NCBI GenBank assembly: GCA_019056595.1
Contig: CP036163.1
Location: 2,356,001-2,420,000, forward strand
Direction: 5' to 3'
Source: Pectobacterium atrosepticum
GTDB lineage: Bacteria; Pseudomonadota; Gammaproteobacteria; Enterobacterales; Enterobacteriaceae
Length of the DNA: 64,000 nt
Part shown: one piece after another, positions 20,835 through 31,966 of the stretch
Layout of the letters: every line of letters begins with the position of its first letter
Position numbering within the stretch: the stretch's first letter is position 1
Position numbers and translations under genes: made by a program
The notes under the pieces: generated by a model
Told to the model about the DNA's origin: nothing
Databases searched by the model: none
What the model saw: only the letters and a program-made list of their open reading frames with translations

Positions 20835-21560
20835 ATGCTACCCAAAGCAATCTGGCACCAGAATGCCTGTGTCGTCCTGCTGGAAGGGGCTTACCTCACC
20901 CCAGAGCAGCGGGTACGGTTGAGTGAAAGGCCATTTTTACCGCTCTATTTTCATGATGACGTGTTTGAACTGATCAATCTTGGACCCTGGCTTTGGCATT
21001 GTCCGCAATCGGAAGAGAGATTACTGGCTACGCTCGTTCAGCAGGGGCATGTGGTTGGCCTGCTGGAGAGCGACCAACCCCTCAGTACCTTGCAAAAGCA
21101 ACTGGCTTTGGGTGTGAGGGTGATTGAACCCGAAGGGCAATTTAGCCAACTGCTGCGATTCTACACACCGCAGGCGTTGCCTCTGCTTATCGAGCAATAC
21201 GACGCCCCGTGGCTCGGTGGGCTTTTTGGGGGGATCGACCGCTGGTGGTTACGAGAGAATGACGGCAGTTGGCGCGAACTGAGTCTGTCGATCCCTCCCA
21301 CTGAACCTGTTCTGGTTAAATTGACGCCTGAGTTATATCAAGCGTTGCAGGGCTCACCTGATGAACATCGCCTGCTGGCCCTGTGGCAAGAGGGGGAAAA
21401 CATCAGGCATTTTCCCCCTTGTGAAAGAATGCGCATGGTCCGCAAGGCATTGGAGAAAGCCGAAAAAGCTGGCGCGACAGAGGCACAACGACGGCTGTGG
21501 GCATTAGCCTATCTGGAAGGTGGCCGTCAGGCGTTGGAAGAGCAAAAGGGACGAACATGA
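20835..21560 (+). CDS. DUF4123 protein, probable type VI effector adaptor (Tap/TEC)
   Basis: A 241-residue protein starting one base after the vgrG stop (ATG 20835). It fits DUF4123: N-terminal block with LLEGAY and PLYFHDDVFELINLGPWLW, central VGLLESDQPLSTLQKQL and RFYTPQALPLLI, and a charged helical C-terminus ending EEQKGRT. DUF4123 adaptors load a specific effector onto the VgrG encoded beside them; here the candidate cargo is the DUF2235 protein downstream. Its stop overlaps the next ATG (ATGA), so translation is coupled. Its last codons are copied again at 22180-22200 as part of a duplication. Confidence 0.85.
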   Translation: MLPKAIWHQNACVVLLEGAYLTPEQRVRLSERPFLPLYFHDDVFELINLGPWLWHCPQSEERLLATLVQQGHVVGLLESDQPLSTLQKQLALGVRVIEPEGQFSQLLRFYTPQALPLLIEQYDAPWLGGLFGGIDRWWLRENDGSWRELSLSIPPTEPVLVKLTPELYQALQGSPDEHRLLALWQEGENIRHFPPCERMRMVRKALEKAEKAGATEAQRRLWALAYLEGGRQALEEQKGRT

Positions 21561-22136
21561 GCGCGACAACCGGTTTGATAAGAGCAATCTCGGGGCTGAT
21601 AACGGCGATATGGCAGATATTACCGCGCTGGGGGCGGTGGCTGGCGAGTATTCTGCTGGTGCTCTGGCTGGGCTGGACGTTCCTGATTCAGGAGCGACAT
21701 GGCGGGGCGTCATTGGTTGTTATGTCAGTAATGGATCGCCCGATTAGCTATGCCTATGTCAACGGTAATATGGGGGGAAATACAGATGCATTTGACGGAC
21801 GAAATGCGGGGGGAAAAACCGCAGGCCCTTACCGGATAGGCGGAGATACGGCCAATATTAAATGGGAACTTGCGATGACTCGCAAACAATATAACGAGCT
21901 TGGATATCGTCCAGAGATCCATGCTGTAGTCTTACCGATGCCTAAACGAGAGAAAGGGCAGAATGATTTCTGTGTGCTGTTTTTGCCAGATAACAAGCCG
22001 ATGATACGTTGGGCCTATCGTTGTCACCTTGATATGCAGGATGTAATAAATCCTTATCGGACAAGGAAGTTGTAATGGTGGATTGGGATGATCTGGAGTG
22101 TCGCGTTGCGCGTGAAGAGAGCCGTCATCAGGCAGG
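21538..22136 (+). repeat. Tandem duplication, copy 1 (DUF3304 unit)
   Basis: 599 bp that recur at exactly +640 bp (22178-22776). It begins in the last codons of the DUF4123 gene, spans the first DUF3304 gene and ends in the first codons of a DUF2235 reading frame. The first about 175 bp and the last about 60 bp are nearly identical between copies; the middle has diverged without changing length. Confidence 0.9.
21557..22075 (+). CDS. DUF3304 membrane-anchored protein, candidate effector immunity (copy 1)
   Basis: A 172-residue protein with one N-terminal membrane segment (about 27-45, WLASILLVLWLGWTFL) and a mostly periplasmic domain that fits DUF3304 (VNGNMGGNTDAFDG, GGDTANIKWELAMTRKQY, YRPEIHAVVLPMPKREK). 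In many type VI islands such proteins sit beside DUF2235 effectors, where an immunity partner is expected; immunity is inferred. It overlaps the DUF4123 stop by ATGA and its own stop overlaps the stub ORF (TAATG). A second version lies 640 bp on: residues 6-52 are identical and the C-terminal third differs most, around RWAYRCHLDMQ. Confidence 0.8.
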   Translation: MSATTGLIRAISGLITAIWQILPRWGRWLASILLVLWLGWTFLIQERHGGASLVVMSVMDRPISYAYVNGNMGGNTDAFDGRNAGGKTAGPYRIGGDTANIKWELAMTRKQYNELGYRPEIHAVVLPMPKREKGQNDFCVLFLPDNKPMIRWAYRCHLDMQDVINPYRTRKL

Positions 22137-22200
22137 CGTGATGGCTACCCGGCGCGTAACAAAGGAATTGAATCAGCAAGAGCAAAAGGGACGAACATGA
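22075..22200 (+). pseudogene. 41-codon stub: DUF2235 N-terminus fused to DUF4123 C-terminus
   Basis: The frame MVDWDDLECRVAREES... copies the first 22 residues of the DUF2235 protein at 22715, then runs through 41 bp of unique sequence and ends in EQKGRT, the last residues of the DUF4123 protein. It is the junction scar of the tandem duplication, still joined by TAATG and ATGA overlaps to the genes on each side, so it may keep translation of the second DUF3304 gene coupled. A function of its own is unlikely. Confidence 0.8.
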
Positions 22201-22776
22201 GTGCGGCAAACGGTTTGATAAGAGCAATTTCGGGGCTGATAACGGCGATATGGCAGATATTACCGCGCTGGGGGCGGTGGCTGGCGAGCATTCTGCTGGT
22301 GCTCTGGCTGGGCTGGACGTTCCTGATTCAGGAACGGCACGGTGGGGCGTCGATCGTGGTTCATTCAGTGATCGATCGTCCCATTAGCTATGTGTATGTC
22401 AACGGCAATATGGGAGGAAATACCGATGCGTTTGATGGGCTTAATACGGGAGGCAGTTCTGCGGGCCCCTATCGTATAGAGGGAGATACAGTAAAGATCA
22501 AATGGGAACTTGCGATGACCCGCCGACAATATGATGAGCTGGGCTATCGCCCTGAGATTCATACAGTTATTTTATCCATGCCTAAGAGGGAAAAAGGGCA
22601 AGATAATTTCTATGTGCTGTTTTTGCCGGATAACCAGGTGATGGTGCGCTGGGTTGGATGGGGTATCCCTGGTATGAAAGATGTAATTGATACTTATCGG
22701 ACAAGGAAGTTGTAATGATCGATTGGGATGATCTGGAATGCCGCGTTGCGCGTGAAGAAAGCCGTCATCAGGCAGG
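22178..22776 (+). repeat. Tandem duplication, copy 2 (DUF3304 unit)
   Basis: Second copy of the 599-bp unit at 21538, spaced 640 bp with a 41-bp unique spacer (22137-22177). It runs into the full-length DUF2235 gene. The copies are a possible substrate for homologous recombination that would delete or add one DUF3304 gene. Confidence 0.9.
22197..22715 (+). CDS. DUF3304 membrane-anchored protein, candidate effector immunity (copy 2)
   Basis: A 172-residue paralogue of the protein at 21557, the same length and with the same N-terminal anchor (about 27-45). It differs mainly after residue 52, for example RWVGWGIPGMKDVIDTY near the end. It is the copy directly before the intact DUF2235 gene and overlaps it as TAATG, so it is the better candidate for the cognate immunity protein. 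If immunity is right, copy 1 could protect against a variant effector. Lipobox not seen; anchorage is by an uncleaved helix. Confidence 0.8.
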   Translation: MSAANGLIRAISGLITAIWQILPRWGRWLASILLVLWLGWTFLIQERHGGASIVVHSVIDRPISYVYVNGNMGGNTDAFDGLNTGGSSAGPYRIEGDTVKIKWELAMTRRQYDELGYRPEIHTVILSMPKREKGQDNFYVLFLPDNQVMVRWVGWGIPGMKDVIDTYRTRKL

Positions 22777-24430
22777 GATAGGTACTTGTTCATTGGCGTT
22801 ACAGATCGGTTTTTTCTTCGATGGCCTGAAACGCAATATCAATGTGGATGAAGAGAGCCAGCGTCTGACTAACGTAGGGCGCTTGTTTCGTGCTCACTCT
22901 TTTGAGATCAAAGCCAGCCTCACATCTGCATATTCATCTGCCAAAATCTATGTTCCCGGTTTAGGTACCCTCCTTGACGATACGCCGTCCGAAAGGTTGG
23001 ACAGCATTCTGGACGCCAGACAGCAGGCGTTGCCTGAAGATTATGCCGATGCACTGGTTGAGCAGGGCAAAGAAACGGCGGTCGATACTGTTAAGGGCGT
23101 TTTCAAAGAGGACTGGAGTCAGGTGCTCTCCAATAAGCTGGGCGACCTGGTGACCATGAAGAGTGGCTTCGATGCCACGGTATCTGCGGCCAAAAAGGCG
23201 GCGACCCGCGCACTGCTCGAAGCAACCGAACCGATTCGGGATAACCCGATAGTGGCCGAGTTGCTAATGACCGGCGTCGATGCGCGGGTGGATTTGGCTA
23301 AAAACAAGTTCAAAGAAAGCATCGTACTGAGTAAAAAAGAGAATCAACTGCCCATCAAACTGGTCCAGATTTCGGTGTTCGGTGCCGATCTGGGTGCCGC
23401 GTTAGCCCGACGCTTTATCGATGAGCTGCTGGAGTCGGTCTGTACCAAAGTAGGAAACGAATACCGCTACGAAGACAGTAAGGTTGAAGTAATTTTTGCT
23501 GGCCTGTTCGACTGCACGCGCCGCAGTTCGATGGATATGGGTGATACCGTAGCTACCATCTCTGACGGGGCGGGATTAGTTGCCCGACACCCTGTTGTTG
23601 GGCTTATCACCACGGCCTTTGGCGCGAAAGTGATTACGTTCGATAAACCCCTTCATCCCGCCGTAAAAAAAGCGTTGCACCTGATCGCGGCACATGAACG
23701 GCGAGAATATCGTCCTCTGTTGCCTTTGGGACCGCTCCGGTCCGGCTGGCGTGAAGTGCTCTGCCCCGGCATCAGTGAAGATGTGACGGGCGGGCTGTTA
23801 CCCGACGAACAGCGCCCCAGTGCCGAACTGTGTCGGGTACCACTACGACAGATGTATGAAACCGCACGTCGGGCTCAGGTGCCTTTTCCTAACTTCTCCA
23901 TCCTTGATGCTAAAAACCCACGAGTAGCCCAGTATTTCATCATGCAGGATAGTCGGCTGGGTTACTCCGCGAAAAAATACAGTGAGTACTACAGCAAATG
24001 GGTGGGGAAAATGAACCCGACACCGGAAGCGTTCGAACTGCATATGATCCACTACTGCTTTTGGCTGGGGGAAAAATTGCATGACTATAAAATACTTCGC
24101 CAAAACGTGAGTGGAAGCGAGCGGGATAAACTCAACGCGCAGTGGGGATGGCTAATACAGGTCGGGCGCGATGCGGAAAACGTGTTGAGAAGCAGAGGGC
24201 TGAGTCGGCAGATGTATCGGGGGGCCGATTTGGTGAAGTTCTTTAATGGCATTAAGCGGGTGCCTCGTGAGGCGGATATCTTCTTCAATTATTTTATGCA
24301 CGATTTTACGTCTGAGGAACTCAAGTTCGCTACGCTGAACGAGCAGGCGAATACGATGTTGAGGAACAATAATTTCTTCGTCCCGCGTGGAATAGAGATA
24401 TTGGCTGTCGATGACGAAGCCGCAGCATGA
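22715..24430 (+). CDS. DUF2235 protein, Tle1-like type VI effector with Asp at the nucleophile position
   Basis: A 571-residue protein of the DUF2235 (Tle1 phospholipase) family: N-terminal IGFFFDGLKRN (family FFDGT block), the strand-elbow ISVFGADLGAALARRF, then VIFAGLFDCT with Asp266 and HLIAAHERREY with His322. In Tle1 enzymes the elbow reads GFSRGAA with a catalytic Ser; here it is GADLGAA, so Asp225 takes the Ser place. The fold therefore seems kept while the usual Ser nucleophile is missing. Either the enzyme is inactive, or Asp acts as nucleophile as in epoxide hydrolases and dehalogenases (GxDxG). An insertion at about 110-210 is helical and charged. No signal peptide; delivery by the VgrG upstream is inferred. 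Confidence 0.85.
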   Translation: MIDWDDLECRVAREESRHQAGIGTCSLALQIGFFFDGLKRNINVDEESQRLTNVGRLFRAHSFEIKASLTSAYSSAKIYVPGLGTLLDDTPSERLDSILDARQQALPEDYADALVEQGKETAVDTVKGVFKEDWSQVLSNKLGDLVTMKSGFDATVSAAKKAATRALLEATEPIRDNPIVAELLMTGVDARVDLAKNKFKESIVLSKKENQLPIKLVQISVFGADLGAALARRFIDELLESVCTKVGNEYRYEDSKVEVIFAGLFDCTRRSSMDMGDTVATISDGAGLVARHPVVGLITTAFGAKVITFDKPLHPAVKKALHLIAAHERREYRPLLPLGPLRSGWREVLCPGISEDVTGGLLPDEQRPSAELCRVPLRQMYETARRAQVPFPNFSILDAKNPRVAQYFIMQDSRLGYSAKKYSEYYSKWVGKMNPTPEAFELHMIHYCFWLGEKLHDYKILRQNVSGSERDKLNAQWGWLIQVGRDAENVLRSRGLSRQMYRGADLVKFFNGIKRVPREADIFFNYFMHDFTSEELKFATLNEQANTMLRNNNFFVPRGIEILAVDDEAAA

Positions 24431-24593
24431 GCGTTGCAACAAGCCTGACCCTCTGCCTTCTCACGGTCATACTCGGACCATCAGCAGTGGTTCATCCTGT
24501 GTGTTCATTGATAGCAAACCCGCTGCACGTTCTGGGGATGAAGTAAGTTGCGGTGGCGTATTGATTCGTGGGGGAAGTGTGAATATAGGCTGA
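24411..24593 (+). CDS. Short PAAR-like protein (C-terminal half only)
   Basis: A 60-residue frame, overlapping the DUF2235 gene by 20 bp. Residues 17-60 (SHGHTRTISSGSS, KPAARSGDEVSCGG, GGSVNIG) carry the PAAR repeat with the Pro-Ala-Ala-Arg motif itself. Full PAAR proteins are usually 85-100 residues, so about the first third is missing. A different in-frame ATG at 24427 would give the ATGA overlap seen at other joints of this island, but in another frame without PAAR motifs, so a frameshift or 5' loss is possible. PAAR proteins cap the VgrG spike. Functional status uncertain. Confidence 0.6.
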   Translation: MTKPQHERCNKPDPLPSHGHTRTISSGSSCVFIDSKPAARSGDEVSCGGVLIRGGSVNIG

Positions 24594-24617
24594 TATACCA
24601 CATCCCCTCCTTAGTAA

Positions 24618-24649
24618 ACAGGCGTTCATTGAACGCCTGTTGTCTTTTT
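24618..24649 (+). terminator. Intrinsic terminator ending the VgrG island
   Basis: ACAGGCGTTC (24618-24627), loop ATT, GAACGCCTGT (24631-24640), then TGTCTTTTT. It lies 25 bp after the PAAR-like frame and before the convergent glgP end. Confidence 0.85.
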
Positions 24650-24684
24650 AAGAACTAGCCATCAATAGCAGAACCCTTTTCTCA

Positions 24685-27132
24685 TCACAGCCGTATCGGT
24701 TTGATATTCCAGATATCTTCTGCATATTCGCCGATAGTACGGTCAGACGAGAAATAGCCCATGCTGGCAATATTCTGGACAGCACAGCGCGCCCACTCGT
24801 CCTTATTCTGATACAGCTCATCAACCCGATCCTGCGTATCCACATAGCTGCGATAGTCTGCCAGTAGCTGGTAGTAATCACCAAAATTCACTAGTGAATC
24901 AAACAGATCGCTGTAGCGTCGGCTATCATCAGGGCTGAAGACACCCGTGGTGATTTGCGTCAGCACGCGGTGTAGCTCTTCGTCCTGATCGTAATATTGC
25001 CGTGGGTTATAACCGCTCTGGCGTAGCGCTTCGACCTGATCGGCCGTGTTGCCGAAGATAAACATATTCTCTTCGCCAATATGTTCCAGCATTTCGACAT
25101 TCGCCCCATCCAGCGTGCCGATCGTCAGCGCACCGTTCAGTGCAAACTTCATGTTGCTGGTCCCGGACGCTTCCGTCCCCGCCAGCGAGATCTGTTCAGA
25201 AAGATCCGCAGCCGGAATGATCAGCTGTGCCAGGCTCACGCTGTAGTTTGGGATGAATACCACCTTCAACCGATCGTGCAGTGCCGGATCGTTATTGATC
25301 ACCTTCGCGACGTCGTTGATCAAGTTAATGATGTGCTTCGCCATGTAATAGGCCGATGCGGCCTTGCCCGCAAAGATGGCGACGCGCGGAACACGTTCAA
25401 CCTCGGGATCGTCCTTAATGCGGTTATAGAGCGTGATGATGTGCAACACATTCAACAACTGCCGTTTGTATTCGTGAATACGCTTAATCTGCACGTCAAA
25501 CAAGGACTCAGGGTTAACCACAATATTCAGATTTTCCGCCATATAGGTCGCTAAACGCACTTTGTTCTTTAGCTTTACCTTACTGATTTTCTGCACAAAC
25601 GCCGGATAATCGATGTGTTGTTTAAGTTCACTCAACTGGCTCAGATCGGTGCGCCAGGTCTGCCCTATTGTGTCGTCCAGTAGTTTGGATAGCGACGGGT
25701 TGGCCAGCGCCAGCCAGCGCCGCGGCGTCACGCCATTGGTTTTATTACAGAAGCGGTTGGGGAAGATTCGGGCGAAGTCGGCAAACAAGGACTGCACCAT
25801 CAGATCCGAATGCAGCTCCGATACACCGTTCACTTTATGACTGGCGATCACCGCCAGCCACGCCATCCGTATTTTACGCCCGTTGTTTTCATCAATGATG
25901 GAAACCCGCGCCAGCAGCTCGTTGTCATCGGGGATTTCTTTCTGCACGTATTCCAGAAAATGCTCGTTGATTTCGAAAATCAATTGCAGATGGCGCGGCA
26001 GGATTTTACCCAGCATATCGACGGACCAGGTTTCCAACGCTTCCTGCATCAGCGTATGGTTGGTGTAGGAAAAGACCTTCTTCACTACGGCCCACGCTTC
26101 TATCCACTTGAATTTATGCTCATCGATCAGCAAACGCATCAGCTCAGGGATGGCCAGCACCGGGTGAGTATCGTTTAGGTGAATGGCAAATTTTTCCGCC
26201 AAATTGGCGTAAGTCTTATGCATCATCCAGTGGCGATTGAGAATGTCCTGCACCGTAGCGGAAACCAGGAAGTATTCCTGACGCAGGCGCAGCTCGCGAC
26301 CAGAGTAGGTGGAATCATCGGGATACAGCACGCGCGACACGTTTTCCGAGTGGTTTTTATCTTCCACCGCCGCAAAATAGTCGCCCTGATTGAATTTACC
26401 CAGATTGATTTCGTTACTGGCCTGCGCACCCCACAGGCGCAGTGTGTTGGTGGCATCGGTATCGAAACCCGGAATGATTTGGTCGTAGGCGCACGCGATA
26501 ACTTCTTCCGTTTCCAGCCAGCGTAACTTGCTGCCTTCCTGCTGGATACGCCCCCCAAAACGCACTTTATAGCGCGTGCTGTGGCGCGGGAATTCCCACG
26601 CATTACCGTATTCCAGCCAGTAGTCCGGTGACTCTGCCTGCTTGCCGTTAACAATGTTCTGTTTGAACATGCCGTATTCGTAGCGAATACCGTAGCCGCG
26701 CCCCGGCAGGGCCATCGTCGCCAGCGAATCGAGGAAGCAGGCAGCCAGACGCCCCAAACCGCCGTTCCCTAAGCCGGGGTCATTTTCTTCCTGTAGCAGA
26801 TCGTCCAGTTCCAGCCCCATGCCATCCAGCGCCGCTTTCAGATCTTCATACAGCCCCATCGCCAGCAGCGCGTTCGACAGCGTCCGCCCCAGCAAAAATT
26901 CCATCGACAGGTAATACACCTGTCGCACATCTTGAGACAGCTGTGCCCGGTTCGAGCGTAGCCAGCGTTCCACCATGCGGTCGCGCACGGCCAGCAGCGT
27001 GGCATTCAACCAGTCATGTTTATTCGCAATCGAGGGATCTTTCCCCACGGTAAACATGAGTTTGTAAGCAATAGAGTGTTTCAGCGCTTCCACACTGATC
27101 GTTGGCGAAGTATAGATAAACGGCGAGTTCAT
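24685..27132 (-). CDS. glgP: Glycogen phosphorylase
   Basis: A GT35 phosphorylase of 815 residues from ATG 27132 ([20 protein letters not shown]), the same length as E. coli GlgP; GGGAA lies eight bases upstream. It cuts alpha-1,4 linkages of glycogen with phosphate, giving glucose-1-phosphate. The PLP block [19 protein letters not shown] and [18 protein letters not shown] are present. It is the last gene of glgBXCAP, 75 bp after glgA. Compared with MalP in this window it lacks an N-terminal Ser/Lys tail and keeps the long N-terminal arm of glycogen enzymes. Confidence 0.96.
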   Translation of the reverse strand: MNSPFIYTSPTISVEALKHSIAYKLMFTVGKDPSIANKHDWLNATLLAVRDRMVERWLRSNRAQLSQDVRQVYYLSMEFLLGRTLSNALLAMGLYEDLKAALDGMGLELDDLLQEENDPGLGNGGLGRLAACFLDSLATMALPGRGYGIRYEYGMFKQNIVNGKQAESPDYWLEYGNAWEFPRHSTRYKVRFGGRIQQEGSKLRWLETEEVIACAYDQIIPGFDTDATNTLRLWGAQASNEINLGKFNQGDYFAAVEDKNHSENVSRVLYPDDSTYSGRELRLRQEYFLVSATVQDILNRHWMMHKTYANLAEKFAIHLNDTHPVLAIPELMRLLIDEHKFKWIEAWAVVKKVFSYTNHTLMQEALETWSVDMLGKILPRHLQLIFEINEHFLEYVQKEIPDDNELLARVSIIDENNGRKIRMAWLAVIASHKVNGVSELHSDLMVQSLFADFARIFPNRFCNKTNGVTPRRWLALANPSLSKLLDDTIGQTWRTDLSQLSELKQHIDYPAFVQKISKVKLKNKVRLATYMAENLNIVVNPESLFDVQIKRIHEYKRQLLNVLHIITLYNRIKDDPEVERVPRVAIFAGKAASAYYMAKHIINLINDVAKVINNDPALHDRLKVVFIPNYSVSLAQLIIPAADLSEQISLAGTEASGTSNMKFALNGALTIGTLDGANVEMLEHIGEENMFIFGNTADQVEALRQSGYNPRQYYDQDEELHRVLTQITTGVFSPDDSRRYSDLFDSLVNFGDYYQLLADYRSYVDTQDRVDELYQNKDEWARCAVQNIASMGYFSSDRTIGEYAEDIWNIKPIRL

Positions 27133-27207
27133 AATATTCATTCCCAAGTGAGTGTTACCCTACCCTGTCGTTTTCAGATTGCACAAGGATGACGCGCAGT
27201 GCGAAAA

Positions 27208-28647
27208 CTAGTGGGTATGCAAGCGTTGATATAGCGCACCATAAGCCTGAGCAGAAACCTGCCAACCAAAGTCCATTGCCATCGCCTGACGCTGCACATA
27301 GCGCCATAGCGTAGGTCGGGACCACAACACGAACACACGACGAATCGCGCGGGATAGCGATCCCACGCTGCAATCGTTAAAGACAAACCCGCTTGCCAGA
27401 CCATCCGCCAAATTCTCCAGCGAACAGTCGGATACCGTATCCGCCAGCCCCCCAGTTCGGCGCACCAGCGGCAACGTGCCATACTTCAAGCCGTAGAGCT
27501 GCGTTAACCCGCAAGGCTCAAATCGGCTGGGAACCATGATGACATCCGCGCCGCCAATGATGCGGTGCGAGAAGGCTTCGTGATAGCCAATCTGTACGCC
27601 AACCTGACCGTGATATTCCGCAGCGGCAGCCAGAAAACCTTCCTGCAAATCGGCATCCCCTGCGCCCAACACTACCAGTTGGCCGCCCTGCTCCAACAGA
27701 TCGGGTATCGCGCTTAACGCGATATCGAGTCCTTTCTGGCTGGTCAGGCGGCTGACGATAGCGAAAACCGGCGCCTTATCGTCCACTTTCAGGCCCATCG
27801 CCGTTTGCAGATGTCGCTTGTTTTCGGCTTTGTTCGCCAGCGCCTCGCGGCTGTAATGGTTAGTCAGTAAAGGATCGTGCGTCGGATTCCAAATCGTCTC
27901 GTCTACGCCATTGAGGATACCGGACAGGCGCCCTTCTTCTTCACGCGTCTTCAGCAAGCCTTCCATACCATAGCCATAGGCTGGCAGCGTGATCTCATGC
28001 GCGTAGGTCGGGCTCACGGTCGTAATATGATCCGCGTAGAACAACCCTGCCTTGAGGTAGGAAATCTGACCGTAGAACTCTAGCCCGTAGACCTGAAAGA
28101 AGTCGCTCGGCAAGTGAAGATTCGCCATATGTCCGGCAGCGAACAGTCCCTGATAGGCGAGATTGTGAACGGTAAAGACCGATTTCGCTGGGCGGTTGCG
28201 AGCCGCCAGATAAGCACAGGTCAGCCCCGCGTGCCAGTCATGGGCATGCACAATATCGGGCCGCCAATAGTGGTCCAGCCCGCACGCCATTTCGCATCCC
28301 ATCCACCCCAGCAGCGCGAACCGCAGGTAGTTATCGGCATAAGCGTAAAGCGCCGGGTCGTGATAAGGGCTGCCCGCGCGTTCATATAGCTCGGGCACAT
28401 CAATCAAATAAATACCGACGCCGTTAAAATGGCCGAACAGCAAGGTCACGTGTCCGGCGAAGGTATCCAGCTCACGCACAACCTGTAGGTTAGCAATGCC
28501 TTTTTTCAGATCGGGGAAGGCAGGCAAGATGACGCGAACATCCATCCCCGCCGCAATCTGCGCGCCGGGCAACGCACCAGCCACATCCGCCAGTCCGCCG
28601 GTTTTCAATAGTGGAAATAGCTCTGAACAAACATGTAAGACCCGCAT
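27208..28647 (-). CDS. glgA: Glycogen synthase
   Basis: A 479-residue GT5 enzyme that extends glycogen from ADP-glucose. The ADP-glucose motif [13 protein letters not shown] is at 15-27 and the C-terminal donor-site block [27 protein letters not shown] is recognisable. The start [13 protein letters not shown] at 28647, behind GGGAG, matches E. coli GlgA (477); a longer frame would add 40 unrelated residues. It follows glgC by 28 bp. The tail ends YQRLHTH. Confidence 0.96.
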   Translation of the reverse strand: MRVLHVCSELFPLLKTGGLADVAGALPGAQIAAGMDVRVILPAFPDLKKGIANLQVVRELDTFAGHVTLLFGHFNGVGIYLIDVPELYERAGSPYHDPALYAYADNYLRFALLGWMGCEMACGLDHYWRPDIVHAHDWHAGLTCAYLAARNRPAKSVFTVHNLAYQGLFAAGHMANLHLPSDFFQVYGLEFYGQISYLKAGLFYADHITTVSPTYAHEITLPAYGYGMEGLLKTREEEGRLSGILNGVDETIWNPTHDPLLTNHYSREALANKAENKRHLQTAMGLKVDDKAPVFAIVSRLTSQKGLDIALSAIPDLLEQGGQLVVLGAGDADLQEGFLAAAAEYHGQVGVQIGYHEAFSHRIIGGADVIMVPSRFEPCGLTQLYGLKYGTLPLVRRTGGLADTVSDCSLENLADGLASGFVFNDCSVGSLSRAIRRVFVLWSRPTLWRYVQRQAMAMDFGWQVSAQAYGALYQRLHTH

Positions 28648-28675
28648 TATTACTCCCGTTTTGTTCCGATGGTGT

Positions 28676-29953
28676 TTATAGCTTTTCCAACATCGATCGC
28701 GTAACCAGCACGATCCCCTCTTCCGAACGGTAAAAACGGCGGCTATCCTCTTCCGCGTTCTCACCAATCACCATGCCTTCCGGCAAGTGGCAGGCGCGAT
28801 CGATCACACAACGGCGTAAACGGCAGGAGCGCCCCACGTTGACATCCGGCAGGATCACCGTCGAATCTATACTGCAAAACGAATTGACCCGCACGCGCGG
28901 GAACAGCACCGAATGCGTGACAACCGAGCCGGAAACAATGCAACCTCCCGATACCAGCGAGTTCATCGTCATGCCATGGCTGCCGGAACGGTCCTGAACA
29001 AATTTGGCTGGCGGCAACGATTCAATGGCAGAGCGAATCGGCCAGTGCCGATCGTACACATCCAGCTCCGGCGTCACTGACGCCAGATCGAGATTGGCGC
29101 GCCAGTAGGCTTCCAGCGTGCCGACATCCCGCCAATACTGGTGCTCATCTTCACCTGACGTAACGCACGACAGGGTAAAAGGGTGCGCCCAGGCCAAACG
29201 CTGCGAGACAATCTTCGGGATCAGGTCCTGGCCAAAGTCGTGGGCAGAATCCGACGCGTTACGATCTGTTTCCAGCAATTGATAAAGATAGTCCGCATTA
29301 AAAACATAGATCCCCATGCTCGCGAGCGCCATATCCGGGTTATCCGGCATCGGCGTCGGGTTATCCGGTTTTTCGGCAAAATCGAGGATGCGATGCTGTT
29401 TGTCCACGCTCATTACGCCAAAGGCGCTGGCTTCTTCCAGAGGCACGGGCAGGCAGGCGACCGTGCATTCTGCCCCCTTCTCCACGTGATCAATCAGCAT
29501 ACGTGAGTAGTCCATCTTGTAGATGTGATCGCCCGCGAGGATCACCATATACTCCGCACGGTAGCGCCGAATAATGTCGAGATTCTGGCAAACCGCATCC
29601 GCCGTTCCCCGATACCAGTGATCGGTAGAATAGCGTTGCTGCGCAGGAAGCAAATCCACAAATTCGTTCATTTCCGCATTCAAAAACGACCAGCCGCGCT
29701 GAATATGCTGCACCAGCGTATGCGACTGATATTGCGTAATCACGCCAATGCGGCGTATGCCGGAGTTCAGGCAGTTAGAGAGCGCGAAATCAATAATGCG
29801 AAACTTGCCGCCAAAGTGGACGGCGGGCTTGGCACGCAGCGCCGTCAACCCTTTCAGTCGCGTCCCACGGCCTCCGGCCAAAATTAATGCCACGGATTTT
29901 AAAGGGAGCTGTCTTGCCAACATCAGAGGGTCATGCTTGTCGTTGTTCACCAT
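28676..29953 (-). CDS. glgC: Glucose-1-phosphate adenylyltransferase
   Basis: A 425-residue ADP-glucose pyrophosphorylase, the committed step of glycogen synthesis, normally activated by fructose-1,6-bisphosphate and inhibited by AMP. N-terminal nucleotidyltransferase motif [19 protein letters not shown], with [19 protein letters not shown], is at about 22-60; the C-terminal half is a left-handed beta-helix ([26 protein letters not shown]). Start ATG 29953 behind GGAGATAGCC. It lies 36 bp after glgX and 28 bp before glgA. Confidence 0.96.
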
Positions 29954-29989
29954 GGCTATCTCCTGATTATTCTTTTTAATGGCTTGCGC

Positions 29990-31966
<1,977 letters not shown>

